Shown: positions 34,801 to 45,327 of the stretch, in pieces
Layout of the letters: every line of letters begins with the position of its first letter
How positions within the stretch are numbered: position 1 is the stretch's first letter
Source of the DNA: Lasiodiplodia sp. COLG20
Taxonomy: Eukaryota; Ascomycota; Dothideomycetes; Botryosphaeriales; Botryosphaeriaceae
NCBI GenBank assembly: GCA_009801085.1
Contig: VNWV01000005.1
Location: forward strand, 2,108,001 to 2,172,000
Length of the DNA stretch: 64,000 nucleotides
Reading direction: 5' to 3'
Notes under the pieces: model-generated
Told to the model about the DNA's origin: nothing
Databases searched by the model: none
What the model saw: only the letters and a program-made list of their open reading frames with translations
Made by a program: the position numbers and the translations under genes

Positions 34801-37426
34801 ATACTGGGGAGCTAAGCTGCGCACATGCTATATTGGGATCTGGCCGCGGGGATTGCGCAGCGGGAAGCCGTCGAGTCGGCGGGCACGCGGGCAGAGAAGA
34901 TGCACGGCGGGCGTGTGCCGCCGCCAATGCGGGTGAATTGTTTAGCGGTGGCTCTGCTCGCTGGACGGTTGGGCGTCCGGCGAGAGCCCCCGTGGCGTTG
35001 CTGGCCAACCCACTTCTCGACCGCTGCAGGTCGTTGCCAAGCATCACCGGCCGCTGAGGGTCTAGAGCGACCGACGTGAGCAGCACGGACTGGCTACCAC
35101 TAGCCGCGAAAAAACGTGCGACGGCGTGGTCAGCGTTCTTGCGCAAACTTCTGACCGTCTCACTGACTATACGCGCTGGTATCAGGCACCAGGGCAGCAA
35201 AAAAACAAAAGCGAATGCGAGGCGCGAGGCCCCGGTCCGGCGAGCGAGCACGCAGCAAGCAATAGGGATGGAAAAAAGCAAAAAGCCGGCCCCCATCCGA
35301 GATGCGACACGCGCACGTTTGGTTTTGCACGCCTGTCTTGCGGATCTTACCGGCTGCGAGCGAGGAGCGTCCATGCTGCAGAGGGCAGAGGGTTGCTGTT
35401 GTTGGAGTGTGTTAGTTGACTATTTGGATGCAGCAGGGCCTATTTTTGGGGGCGACGAGGGGCCCGCCTCGCCAGGAACGTCGTCCCCATGTCCCCGCGA
35501 GGTCCCCTCATGATCAAACCCCATCCGCATCGCAGCGAAACAAGGCAAACGGCCCCTCGCGGGAAGCACAAGGCGGTCCAATTTTAGGCAGCCCGCCGGG
35601 CATGGCAAGTCCCGGGGCCAAAACGACAGTCGGCGAGTCGGCGGGGGCAGCGTGCCGGTGGTCGAGTTTGCCTGTCGCACAGTAGCTAGCCTGGCCGCTA
35701 ACAGCGACGCGACAACCGTCGAGTGGTGATGACACGGGCGCCCAAGCGTGCCGGCGGAACGCTCCCACGCATTGAAACGACCATGGCCGAATCCGGCACT
35801 GTGTGCTGCTTAGTCGTGCGCGGGCAGGGCAGGCGCACGCGGGGCAGAGGGTTCTGTCGCGCGTCGGTGACGCCAGACAGCATCGCAGCGCAGGATCCTC
35901 ACCCAGCGCGCCGGAAGGCGCGGGGGGGTTACATGGCTGTCCCCAGTGCGACGGCGCAGACGGCGGCACGGCCAATCAGGCGGCAGGCGGTGGCAGGACG
36001 TGGGGGAGGGCGCTTGGAGAGGCGGTCATGGTTGAGGGTGTGCGCCTGGCTGCTCAGCCCTATCCAATGCGCTGGGCCTGCTCGCGGGCCTTCTCAGGGG
36101 AAGGCAGCGGGCGCGGAAGCAGATCGAGATGACCCGACAGCAGCACCCATCCCGGCGGGAGAGGCACCACCGCAAGCGAGCGCTGCTCATCATCTCGGCC
36201 GCCCACCTGCACGCACGCAGCGGCGCTGGCCCGGGCCCGGTCGCCGACGTGCGGCGGGCGGCGACGCGCGCCGGCGGTGACTGCGCGCGCCAGCGATGCT
36301 GGTGCGGGACGGCGGCGAGCGAGGTGCGGCGGTGCGGTGCGGTGCGGTATGGCGGGTGCCTGGCGGTGCTCGACGAGCCCCATCGATGACGGCTGCGCAG
36401 CGCATCGTCATGACGCAGGGCCCTCGGGGACGGCGGCGGTCGGATTAGGGCTCGGGCGTGGTCGCCCACATGCCAGGCACATTCCTCGCCCAGGGCCCCT
36501 GGCACCCTCTAATGATAGCTCAGCATTCTCCCAAAGCGGAGCGGTGGGGGCGGTAAAGGCAGCGAGCATGAGGGCACGAAGGCTGTGCGAGCGCACACAG
36601 CCACGGGTGCAGCAGACGGGCTCGCCGGGACGGCGCAGCCAATGGCGCGGCGAGGCTGCTCCCGGCACGGCGGACGAGACAGGGGCGCGGGCAGGATTGG
36701 GGCAATGATCGCTTCCCGCTGCCAGATGGGGAGCGCGGGCGTGCGGCGTGTGCAGATTGCGGCCTGGCGGCGCGCGGACACACCGCATCTCCTGCGCGGC
36801 CCCCAAGCCACCAGGCTCGCCCGGCGCGCGCGATCTGGCGGGGCGTGCGAAGATGCCTTTCTTCTGCGCAGCCTGCTAGCGCGGATTCACCGTCTGTCCA
36901 CCTCATGCCATGGATTGCGCGCAGTAGCCGTAGGGCAGGCCCCAGACTTGTGCCATGCGCCGCCCACACGACGCTTATACATAACCAGCCCGCCATCGCC
37001 CACAGCATTGCGTCGCCGCCGATCGTCAGCACTCAAGCCTTTGTGCAGTCCCTATTGATCCTTCCGCGCCGGACTCGCCTGCCCCAACGGGACCCCCCCG
37101 GTTGTGTGTTCTGTTTCTTCCGGCCAAGAAAAAGCAATCCTTCCGGGCGATCTCGCATCATCGGCTCTGCATTTGAGATACAGCCTGGCCCCCAAGCCCT
37201 CTCGACCGGGCCCGCCTCAGCCTGGCAGGTGAAACCCCCCCTCCCTCCCCCATGCCCTTGAGCCAACCAACCTTTGCTGCCCGCCGCTCGAGCTCTCCTC
37301 CATCCGTACTCTTATATTTAGTCCCCGCGGCCCGCCCGCACTCCTACAGGATTCGCCAATGCTAACCATCCCCTCAGGCCGCGAGCTCTTCTTAACACCA
37401 CCGCGTCGCTGACACCAAGAGGGCCA
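31838..37426. other. 5.6-kb GC-rich gene-free region upstream of the C2H2 factor
   Basis: Several frames of 100-278 codons exist on both strands, but they are rich in Arg, Pro, Ala and Ser, overlap one another, and show no domain or consistent splicing. I call no gene. The right end (37311, cttatattta) has a TATA-like box about 115 bp before the factor's ATG, and pyrimidine-rich stretches precede it. It may be an extended promoter or contain a non-coding transcript. Confidence 0.5.
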
Positions 37427-39525
37427 ATGGTCTCCTACTCCTGCCATCCCACCATGCCTTCCAACGACTTCGACCTGTATCCCTCGCAGGAGGAGCAGCA
37501 GTACGGCCTGCTCGCCCACAGCCAGTATCCCGCCTCGGCGCAGGCATATCACTTCACCACCTTCGACGCCCAGCCCAACATCCACGCCTTCAGCGCCCCC
37601 CAGAGCAGCAACATGTACACCTTCAAGCAGAACTACCTCCCCTACTCGCCCGCTGCCTCGCCCGCCTCGGGCTCCCAATCATTCGAGGTCTGCCCGCCGC
37701 ACCTCTCCACTGCCTCCGAGTCGACCGCGTCGGCCCAGAGCACCTCGCCCTCCGCAGCAGGCTCGCCGTCGATGGGCCAGCAGTTCATTGAGCAGCCTTG
37801 GAGCGTGCTCGGCCAGGGTCTGGGCCTGGCCCCGGGCCTCGAGCCCGCCGAGCCCTTCACCACGTGCGGCTTCGAGTTCGAGAGCATGGTGGCGCCCGAC
37901 AGCAAGATCTCGGGATGTGTTGGTGAGTCTAAAGTTTCTTCGCCGTCACAAGCCAGCGCGCGCACCGCCTTCCCCTTCGCCATTCCTCCTTTTTCCGCCT
38001 CCGCGCGGTCGCGTCCGCGAGCTTTCAGTGCCGCGAGTCAGTCTGTTGCACCCTCCAAGCGCGAAGATGTTTTCAAGACCCCGACCACACCAGCATCCGC
38101 CATGGTTTCACTTAGCCCATCGTCTGCGTCTGTTCCCCACCAGTCCACCCGCCGATCGGCGGCAGCAGTGAGCGCAAATCGGAGGCGCCGAAGTTCCCTT
38201 TTGTCAAGCCAGATGCGGCCTAGTGGGGCGCCAGCCGAGCTTTCAGCTGGCATCGTCCCCGCCAATGCTTCAGCCTCCCCCGTTTCTCAAGTATCTGCAT
38301 CCCCGCAAGCCGCTTCCAACGCTTCGTCATCTCCAATGGATTCTTCCTGTCGGTTTCCTTTATTTCCGTCCTCCTCCTCTCCAGCGCGTTGGCATTGCTT
38401 TCCTCTGCACGATATCTCCACATTTATTCAGCTGCACCGAACCCCCCGCTGACCACCATGATCCTCACAGACCCGACCCTGATTCAGCCCTTCCAGGAGG
38501 CGCTCTCTTACGGGGGCTCCCCCTTCCAGGATTTCTCTACTCCCTCGCTGCAGTTCCAGACTTTCGTGGAGCAGCCGCCCTCCCCCGCCCCCTCCAACAC
38601 CTCTTCACACAACAACGTCGCCGACTCGAGGCGCTTCAAGCGCTCCGGCAGCCAGTCCCCTTACCTCCACCAGCAGTCTTTCCAGCCCTACCCCACTTAC
38701 AACAACGCCCGGCGACCATCCGCGGTATCCGTCCAATCCCGCCAGTCCCAGACCAGCGGCCGCAGCAACAGCTTCGAGTTGGACGAGGAGTCGAGGGAGA
38801 AGGGCATGTGCCCCATTGAGGGGTGCGGCCGCGTGTTCAAGGACCTCAAGGCTCACATGCTCACTCACCAGAGCGAGCGCCCGGAAAAGTGCCCGATCAC
38901 CACCTGCGTACGTTGATCCGAGCTTTATTGGGGGCGATTCACCCGAGCTGACCAGTACCCACAGGAGTACCACCTCAAAGGATTCGCAAGAAAGTACGAC
39001 AAGAACAGGCACACCTTGACCCATTACAAGGGCACCATGGTGTGCGGTTTCTGTCCCGGCTCCGGCTCTGCGGCCGAGAAGTCGTTCAACCGCGCCGACG
39101 TCTTCAAGCGCCATCTCACCTCGGTGCACGGTGTCGAGCAGACGCCGCCCAACAGCCGCAAGAAGAGCCCGGCCGCCAAGAAGGCGTACACGGGCACCAG
39201 CACCGCAGGCACTTGCTCCACCTGCTCGGTCACCTTCGCAAACGCGCAGGACTTCTACGAGCATCTCGACGACTGCGTGCTGCGCGTCGTGCAACAGGCC
39301 GAACCGTCCGAGGCCATCAACCAGAAGCTGCTCACCAGCGTCGCCGACGACGAGGATGTCAAGGAGACGATGGACAAGCACCACCTGCCCAACGACATGC
39401 CCGAGTACACGGGCACGTACGACGATGAGGAGGAAGAGGAGGAGTACGACAACGACGACGCCAACGACGACACGTACGGCGTGCGCCGCACCAAGAAGGC
39501 GCGGCGAGGCAACAATTCGCATTGA
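37427..39525 (+). CDS. C2H2 zinc-finger transcription factor, frame up to an internal TGA
   Basis: Exons 37427-37922, 38471-38907 and 38965-39525 join in frame to 497 aa. The N-terminal two thirds are disordered, rich in Ser, Gln, Pro and aromatic residues (possible activation region). Zinc-finger-like units follow: CPIEGCGRVFKDLKAHMLTH, then CPITTC joined across an intron to an unusual finger with FARKYDKNRHTLTH, then CGFCPG with FKRHLTSVH, and a degenerate CSTCSVTF unit. A basic RRTKKARRG patch (possible NLS) stands just before the TGA at 39523. Sequence after the TGA stays open in the same frame and looks like the protein's own C-terminus, so 497 aa may not be the whole product. I do not recognise the named orthologue. 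Confidence 0.82.
37923..38470 (+). other. Unusually long first intron of the C2H2 factor
   Basis: The donor (GTGAGT at 37923) and acceptor (CTCACAG ending 38470) are good and restore frame. The intron is 548 nt, versus about 50-110 nt for most introns here. The upstream frame stays open through nearly all of it, to a TGA at 38450-38452, with Ser/Pro/Arg-rich sequence. Confidence 0.7.
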
Positions 39526-39531
39526 CAATCA
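39523..39531 (+). promoter_or_regulatory. Candidate stop-codon readthrough site, TGA CAATCA
   Basis: The TGA is followed immediately by CAATCA, which fits the CARYYA hexamer known to promote readthrough. The frame then remains open for 154 codons. Readthrough is inferred; nothing in the sequence alone proves it. Confidence 0.45.
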
Positions 39532-39990
39532 ACACATTCCCGGGGTGTCGGTTCGCACGCCGGGGATGGCACTTCCTCCACCACCCAAAAGCCCTCTGGT
39601 GAGAGAGGCAACACGCGCCGCGTCGGCCTGACGCTGTCCAAGGGCGGCGTCACGCTGCCGTCGGCCAGCTCGCGCAAGAAGCGCAAAAACTACCCCGTGT
39701 CGTGGGGTTGCCCTACGGAGCGCATGAAGATGAAGAAGCGCGTCCTGTGCGTATACGACGGGCCGCGCCGTCTGTGGAAGGACGACATGATGCTCGACCA
39801 GGAGTTCGAGGTCCGCATGAAGCTGCCTGGCGGCGACGGCAAGCAGTGGGTGACGGACCTCGACGTGCAGACACTGAAGCGCGCCGAGGCGCTACACACG
39901 ATGCCCGAGGAAGACAAGGGTGAGCCCAAGTGGGACAACGTCATCGGGGGCGCACCAATGTCGTTCGATGCGGCCGAGCTCGCGATATGA
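39526..39990 (+). CDS. In-frame extension of the C2H2 factor after the TGA
   Basis: These 154 codons lie in exactly the same frame as the zinc-finger exon and end with a TGA at 39988. The sequence is protein-like: GLTLSKGGVTLPSASSRKKR, a conserved-looking RVLCVYDGPRRLWKDDMM, then EFEVRMKLPGG and VTDLDVQTLKRAEALH. No ATG with a good leader precedes it, so it is unlikely to be a separate gene. It could be reached by TGA readthrough (652 aa total), or by splicing out 39481-39591 (111 nt, multiple of three; weak GTGCGC donor, AAG acceptor). It could also be a relic after a nonsense mutation. Confidence 0.7.
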   Translation, partial: QSTHSRGVGSHAGDGTSSTTQKPSGERGNTRRVGLTLSKGGVTLPSASSRKKRKNYPVSWGCPTERMKMKKRVLCVYDGPRRLWKDDMMLDQEFEVRMKLPGGDGKQWVTDLDVQTLKRAEALHTMPEEDKGEPKWDNVIGGAPMSFDAAELAI

Positions 39991-42900
39991 CCAGCGAGCG
40001 CGGCGTCGCCCTTGCTTTCCCGTGTACTTCTACAATAATTTTCCTTTGTTCACTATACCTTGTTTCTTGTTCGGCGTTGGGGAACAGCAGCGCTCTGGGG
40101 GATACCATGTATTGCTTCTTGGTCGTTTGCACCGCTCGGCGCCAATGTTGCTTGCACGGCTGGACGTCTTTTGACGACTACATGCACCACCCCCCATTCG
40201 AAGCGCTCGCTGAGGGATGGACACGCGTAATGTTGGGCTTACGTCTTTTTTCCCGCTTTCTAAATCATCACCATATACCAGCAAAAAAGCGACGGACGGG
40301 AGGGACTTGTGTTTACCGAGAGACACGGAAGAGGTGGGAAATACCTGGTTCGGCTGGTCTGGACTCTTTCCTTATTACCAAATACCACAACGCATGATGA
40401 TTCTAGACAGCGCTCTCTCTGAGCATGTGAACGGCGCATTGTCACAAGTAGCTACCGTAGAAAGAAACTACGCACTCTGACACAATCTGCTCTCTCAATC
40501 ACCGTGAAATGACGATAGGTCACACGCTTGCCCTTTCGCGCGTCTGTGCCGCAGTCGGATCGCGGAGACTCGGTGATCAATTGATCATGCGATCTGTGTG
40601 TCGCGCGCGCGGCGCCCTCTTACTCAATAGTCACAAACACGGAAACCAACCAAAGCTGCGCGGCCCCCATGCATTGCAGCCTGCTGCAACGCGCTCCTTT
40701 GAGACAACACAGGAGATGCCTGCAACCCGACACTTTGGGCACCCCACACAACATTCTAAATACTCGCAGCGAAATTCCTTCACGGTTCATCCTTCCATTC
40801 GCTCGCAATTCGGGGAACTCGGCCCCTTCTTTTCACACCCCCTTTTCCGTGCATGCCTACATCGAATTAGGGCTCATCATGCGAGAAGAACCACGGTGTT
40901 TGACGCTAGAGAAAAGGAAAAAAAAAAAAAAAACAGGGCTTGTCCGACCGGTCGTATTGTTCAGTTGTTGTTGTTCGCTCGTCGCATGGACCCAAGCGCG
41001 CTCCGGCCCAGGCTTCTTTCGGTGCCCTTTTTCTTTTCTTCCTTATCTCCACTCATAGGGTAAAAAAGCAGTAGTGCAGAGCCCGAAGGCCCCACTAGTC
41101 AGAACCCGCCCTATCCGAACCGACGACAGCTTGGGCGGTGCCAACGAACCACTCCACCCCTTCCTTCCCGCCAGCGCGAGTTTATCGGTCGGGGATTCGG
41201 GACGCGCAACGACGGTAAGAGCGAGCAATGGCGCGGTCTCTTCCTTCCGAGCTTAATGGGCTTCCTTCCCGGTTAGTGGGCGCATTGTCCGCTTTCGTCC
41301 CAGTCCTCTCGCCGCGCTCTCTCTGTCTCTGCGCTCATGAAGGGGGTGAGGGGTCGGTCGGTGGGGTCCTGCGGGCCGTGGGCCCAATTGTTGGGCCTCG
41401 GTTATCTATTTCATCTACTAATCCATCGCATTAATTGCAAGCTGCTATGGTCGGGTAAACAAGCCTCGAGGGCGAGGAAGTAGCTCCGGGGCGGTGCAAG
41501 GAGGGCCATGGCAGAGGAGGGTAGGGCCGAACGCTCTGGCCACAGCTACAAGTACACACAACTGCTGTCTCTCTGTCGCTCCTCTTGGCCCTGGGTCTCG
41601 AGGCTGGCTGAAACTGCACGCTTACCAACGCTTATCATGCAAAACGTCGAGAAACAAGAAAACGTGGCTGCGAACCCTTCGTCGACTTGCTCTCGCTCTT
41701 GCAGACGCAGGGCAACGACACCGGTCGTTCTCTTGTGCGTCCCTCTATACGAACAGCATGCTCGCAGCCGCCCCTAAAAATAACCCGGCGCTTCTGACAA
41801 CAGCTATTTGTGCGCCTGCCCGCTGCGCCTACATTCTTTTTGACTCTCGCACATGACGGCCTTCCTGCCCTAGTTTTTCCTATCCCACCCCGTATCAGAC
41901 AGATCCAAACCGCCTCCGCCACCACCTCCGCAGAAGCCTGGTTCCCACTACCTCCTCTCCCGACAAAAGTTGCCCTGTCTCAACTTTCTACCGCTAGCTC
42001 CGTCGTGGCTTTGGCCCATTATCGCTCGTCCTGTGGCTGTTCCAATGTCATACTTTTCACCCTTGTGGCTTTTTGCACGTGCCGTGTTTCATCCCGTGTC
42101 CGATTCGGTCCATCGTATGATCCCGAGCTTCTTGGTGGACAATACCGAGAGGATTCCTCCGATGCCCACGCCGGCCGACTTGGCCGCCTCTTCCCCGTCC
42201 GTCCGGCACGCCGGGTCTCGGTCTTCACTCCGGTGGTCGATAGAGCGGCATTCGGAGACATACATACCCGTATATGCGTGCCGTAACTCACAATATATGC
42301 TCGGCACTGAGCTCCGTTCCTGTGCATGCATGCAGTTGCCTGAACGTTGTGTGCCGTACCCGAAACCACGGGCCCCCGGTCCATTTTCAGAAATAAACCC
42401 TTCTACCGTCTTCTATTCTGTGTACGTCCCATCCGACGGGCTGGGACTCGGGGCTTTTCCAAAGCATGTGGTGGGACAGCCCTACGAATACGTGCCTGTG
42501 CCTCATGCAGGAAAAGGCACTGCAGTGACTATTGAATCCCACATGCGTGGATTCTCGTCTATTCGTTGCGCACGTCAAACCGCAGCAGCGGCGACATTGT
42601 TTGCTGCCCTGTCGGTTGGATCCGAACGGGGGGCAGCGAGAAGAGAAGATGCAGCGGTAGCGCAGCGCCTGTGACGTCCTGTTACGTCAGTTATCAGCAT
42701 TTTACGAGCCCGTCCGAAGACCCGCGTGTCCGGACGTGGATGTGTAAATCGAGCCATGACGTCCACATCGAGATGGAGGCTTCGGCGGCTTCCCATGGCC
42801 AAGACCGGACATCAGGGGGTGGCACCTCACTCACAGGGAAAGTCTGCCTTCGTATGAATCTACTTTTCGATATTTCCAAGGAAGCTTCCTGAAAGGGTGG

Positions 42901-44194
42901 AGACGAAGAAACCGCTGAGGTGCGGTCCGATACATCCACTCTACGCCCCGCCTTCTCATCAAGGGGATATGGGTGCGGTTTCTACAACTGTAGCAGACTC
43001 CGTTCAGTGAGGATCGAACTATACCTCTTCTATCTTAAACAAGTACGAAGAGCTTAGACTACTTACGGGAGATGTTAAAGACGCAATCCACTGACCTAAT
43101 TATATCGTCGTTATGTCAATCTTGGATGGAGCTTATATTGTATTGATTTTGTTGCATGGCTGCTTTCTTTGGTTTATATGATTTGTTGTTTGCGTGGTAC
43201 CCCTGAGTTGGACAGCGGACGTGGGATGTGCTTCCTAATTGACTAGACGATACATCACTCATCCTCATGTTCACAGGGAGGGACATGGCTTGCTGTCGTA
43301 TTCCATTTGTTCATGAAGGTGAAATTGACGACATCATCCTCAATATTGGAGATGTGACGAGCATGTGAGCCGAACAGACTTATGGCGGGGGTGGTGACAG
43401 TATGTCGGGGTTGTGCTACCGATAAGGAAGCTCAAGGATGTCGACTGGGACGTCCTATGTGAGCGAGTTGCGCTCAACGCAAACCATCCGACAGCGCAAA
43501 CCCTAGCTTATCTTTGTCCGGGATCAGACTTGTCGTGACTCACAGCCTTCTTCAGCCTGAGCAAGACTTGGGTATTCTCGAGATGGTATTCAGAAAGGCC
43601 GCCAGTGGCTTTAGCGGTCTTGCGGTGGGTATTTCAGAAGCCAGCTGCCTGACACGGTGTTCTCTAGTGAATTCCAGTATGTTGGTCCATCAGCTCAGTG
43701 AGTGTATTGTGAATAAACTTGTCGACAGCATGTTGAGCAGACGGAATGATGCGTGCGTAATTTGTTTGTCTAGAAGATCAGTGAAGAAGAGGACGAGGAG
43801 GTGGGTGATCGTTATAGCGCATAAAGAGATTGGGGGGATGGTTACACTTATAAGGCGTGGTGGGTCGGGCAACGCACATTCAGCTATTGGATACACCGCC
43901 CTTTCGCTTCTCGCTGCTATCCATCCCTCAAGATCCATACCCTGCTAAACTTCACAAGAGTGAGCGACACAGCCATATCGAAGTTCTCTCGGCCTCTTTG
44001 GGGGGTAATAAGCTCTTGATTGATAGGGTCACGAGAAAATCCTTCGACACAGAGACTACTGTGCAAGATTCGTCAGGATCCTTGGAGCCTGTTGAATCGA
44101 CCTCAAGATATTCAGGCTTTTTCTTCCTCTCTCCGCTCTCTCTTTCTATCTTGTCCATTGATAAGTTGCTAATGATGAGTCGTTCGTCGGTGCA
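39991..44194. other. 4.2-kb gene-poor region
   Basis: No credible gene was found between the C2H2 factor and the Rdx-like gene. Frames of 120-234 codons (for example near 41970-42674 and 43514-43948) have no domain and random composition. A run of 17 A sits near 40918-40933. A paired TGACGT/ACGTCA element is at 42672-42689. Confidence 0.5.
42672..42689. promoter_or_regulatory. CRE-like inverted repeat
   Basis: TGACGT and ACGTCA face each other across six bases. Both are core half-sites of bZIP (CREB/ATF-type) factors. No adjacent gene start is evident, so relevance is unknown. Confidence 0.3.
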
Positions 44195-44906
44195 TCAACG
44201 GCAGTCCTCGCAGATAGATCCGTCCGGGTTGCGTTTTACACTTGCGATATCACTAGTAGTTTCACTAGTAGATTTCATCTCGGCTGTTGATTTTGGTTGT
44301 TCGACAGCGGCACTAGCCGGCTTCGCTCCGTGCTTTCCATGTACGTCTGAATGACCGAGGTTCCTTGCAGGCTCTAGATGATCCCGCACACGCTGCTTCA
44401 AAACTTTGGTCTCTGTAAAAGGCATCTGTAAGATTCCTGCCGGCAAGGAGAAGCGGAGAAGCGGAGCCTCGGCTCAGCTTCACAAAGAATGCGCGAGCAG
44501 AAAAGTCTTACCTGGGAAGCCGCCCTCAGCTTTGCGATCCCACAGCAACACGCTCTGGACTTCGGCGGATGCATCTTCCTTGGCACCTGCAACCTCAGAT
44601 GGCTTGTACGTCTGCTTGAGTTAGCGCTGCTTCTGCAAACTTTGCGATGGGGTACAATGTACCAAGTTGACCGTGAAAATGCCTCCTGTGGCGGGAATGA
44701 GTGAAATCTCGCCTATAGTCGTGCCGAATGTAGAGAGCAGCTCTTGGCCAAACTTCCGCAAAACATAGGTCAGCATGAGATGTAACGCGAGATCCTGACG
44801 AAAAAACGCCCCGATGGTTGGAAACACCCACATAAGCCGCGCGGAGCATCCACTTGCATTGTGTGCAATAGGTTATTGCTACACGAGGTAGCTTCACATC
44901 AGACAT
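44195..44906 (-). CDS. Rdx-family thioredoxin-like (SelW/SelT/SelH-like) protein, Cys form
   Basis: Four small exons (44906-44832, 44752-44663, 44611-44512, 44412-44195) join in frame to 160 aa; no single exon exceeds about 73 codons. The N-terminus LPRVAITYCTQCKWMLRAA carries the redox CxxC of the Rdx fold, and TFGTTIGEISLIPATGGIF is the next strand-helix-strand. LLWDRKAEGGFPE with KVLKQRVRDHLEP closes the domain. In animals the first Cys position of related proteins is often selenocysteine; here it is a plain TGC codon. The last 50 residues are a polar tail rich in Lys, Ser and Thr. A cytosolic glutathione- or thioredoxin-linked redox role is inferred from the family. Confidence 0.88.
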
Positions 44907-45327
44907 GGCGTTGAAGTCTTGATCAAATCGGCTGCTTGGATGTAAGAAGTGAGGTGAACAGCCGACGTCATGTTTTCTCCCGAAATAGCCCTAGGATCGG
45001 CGCAAGGATTAAATTCTTGGCCACCCTTGTTCCAACCCTCCGCAGCCACTACCGGTTTCACATTTGCTAAGTTGATACTGCTTGCGCTAGACGTGAAGAT
45101 TCAAGACATTTACGAAAAAAAAAAAAATCTATCTGTACTACTGTAGCCACACATTCTTTCAATTTGAATCCTGACATATCCAGGTGCGCCTTGCTACGCT
45201 GATTCGTAGCTGTAAAGAATGCCGACTTTATGTGTAGCGAACGAAAGGAAGGGGGTATACAGTAGGTGCGCTCATTAAATCGTCCGACTCGTGTGCAAAC
45301 TAGTAGGGTTGACTTGGCCTGCGTCGT
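44907..45327. other. Intergenic between GPC1 and the Rdx-like gene
   Basis: About 420 bp between two minus-strand genes. It contains an A-run at about 45115-45127 and no protein-like frame. It presumably combines the GPC1 3' UTR and the Rdx-like promoter. Confidence 0.5.

Noticed and set aside
41970..42674. 234-codon plus-strand frame in the gene-poor region
   Set aside because: No domain, no good start context, and composition changes along its length; treated as chance.
43007..43100. tRNA-like sequence on the minus strand (AGTTCGATCC B-box-like word flanked by pairing ends TCAGTGG and TCACTGA)
   Set aside because: A possible 7-bp acceptor pairing and a T-loop-like word are present, but the T stem does not pair and no convincing D-arm or anticodon arm can be drawn. 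At best it is a relic; a tRNA covariance-model scan would decide.
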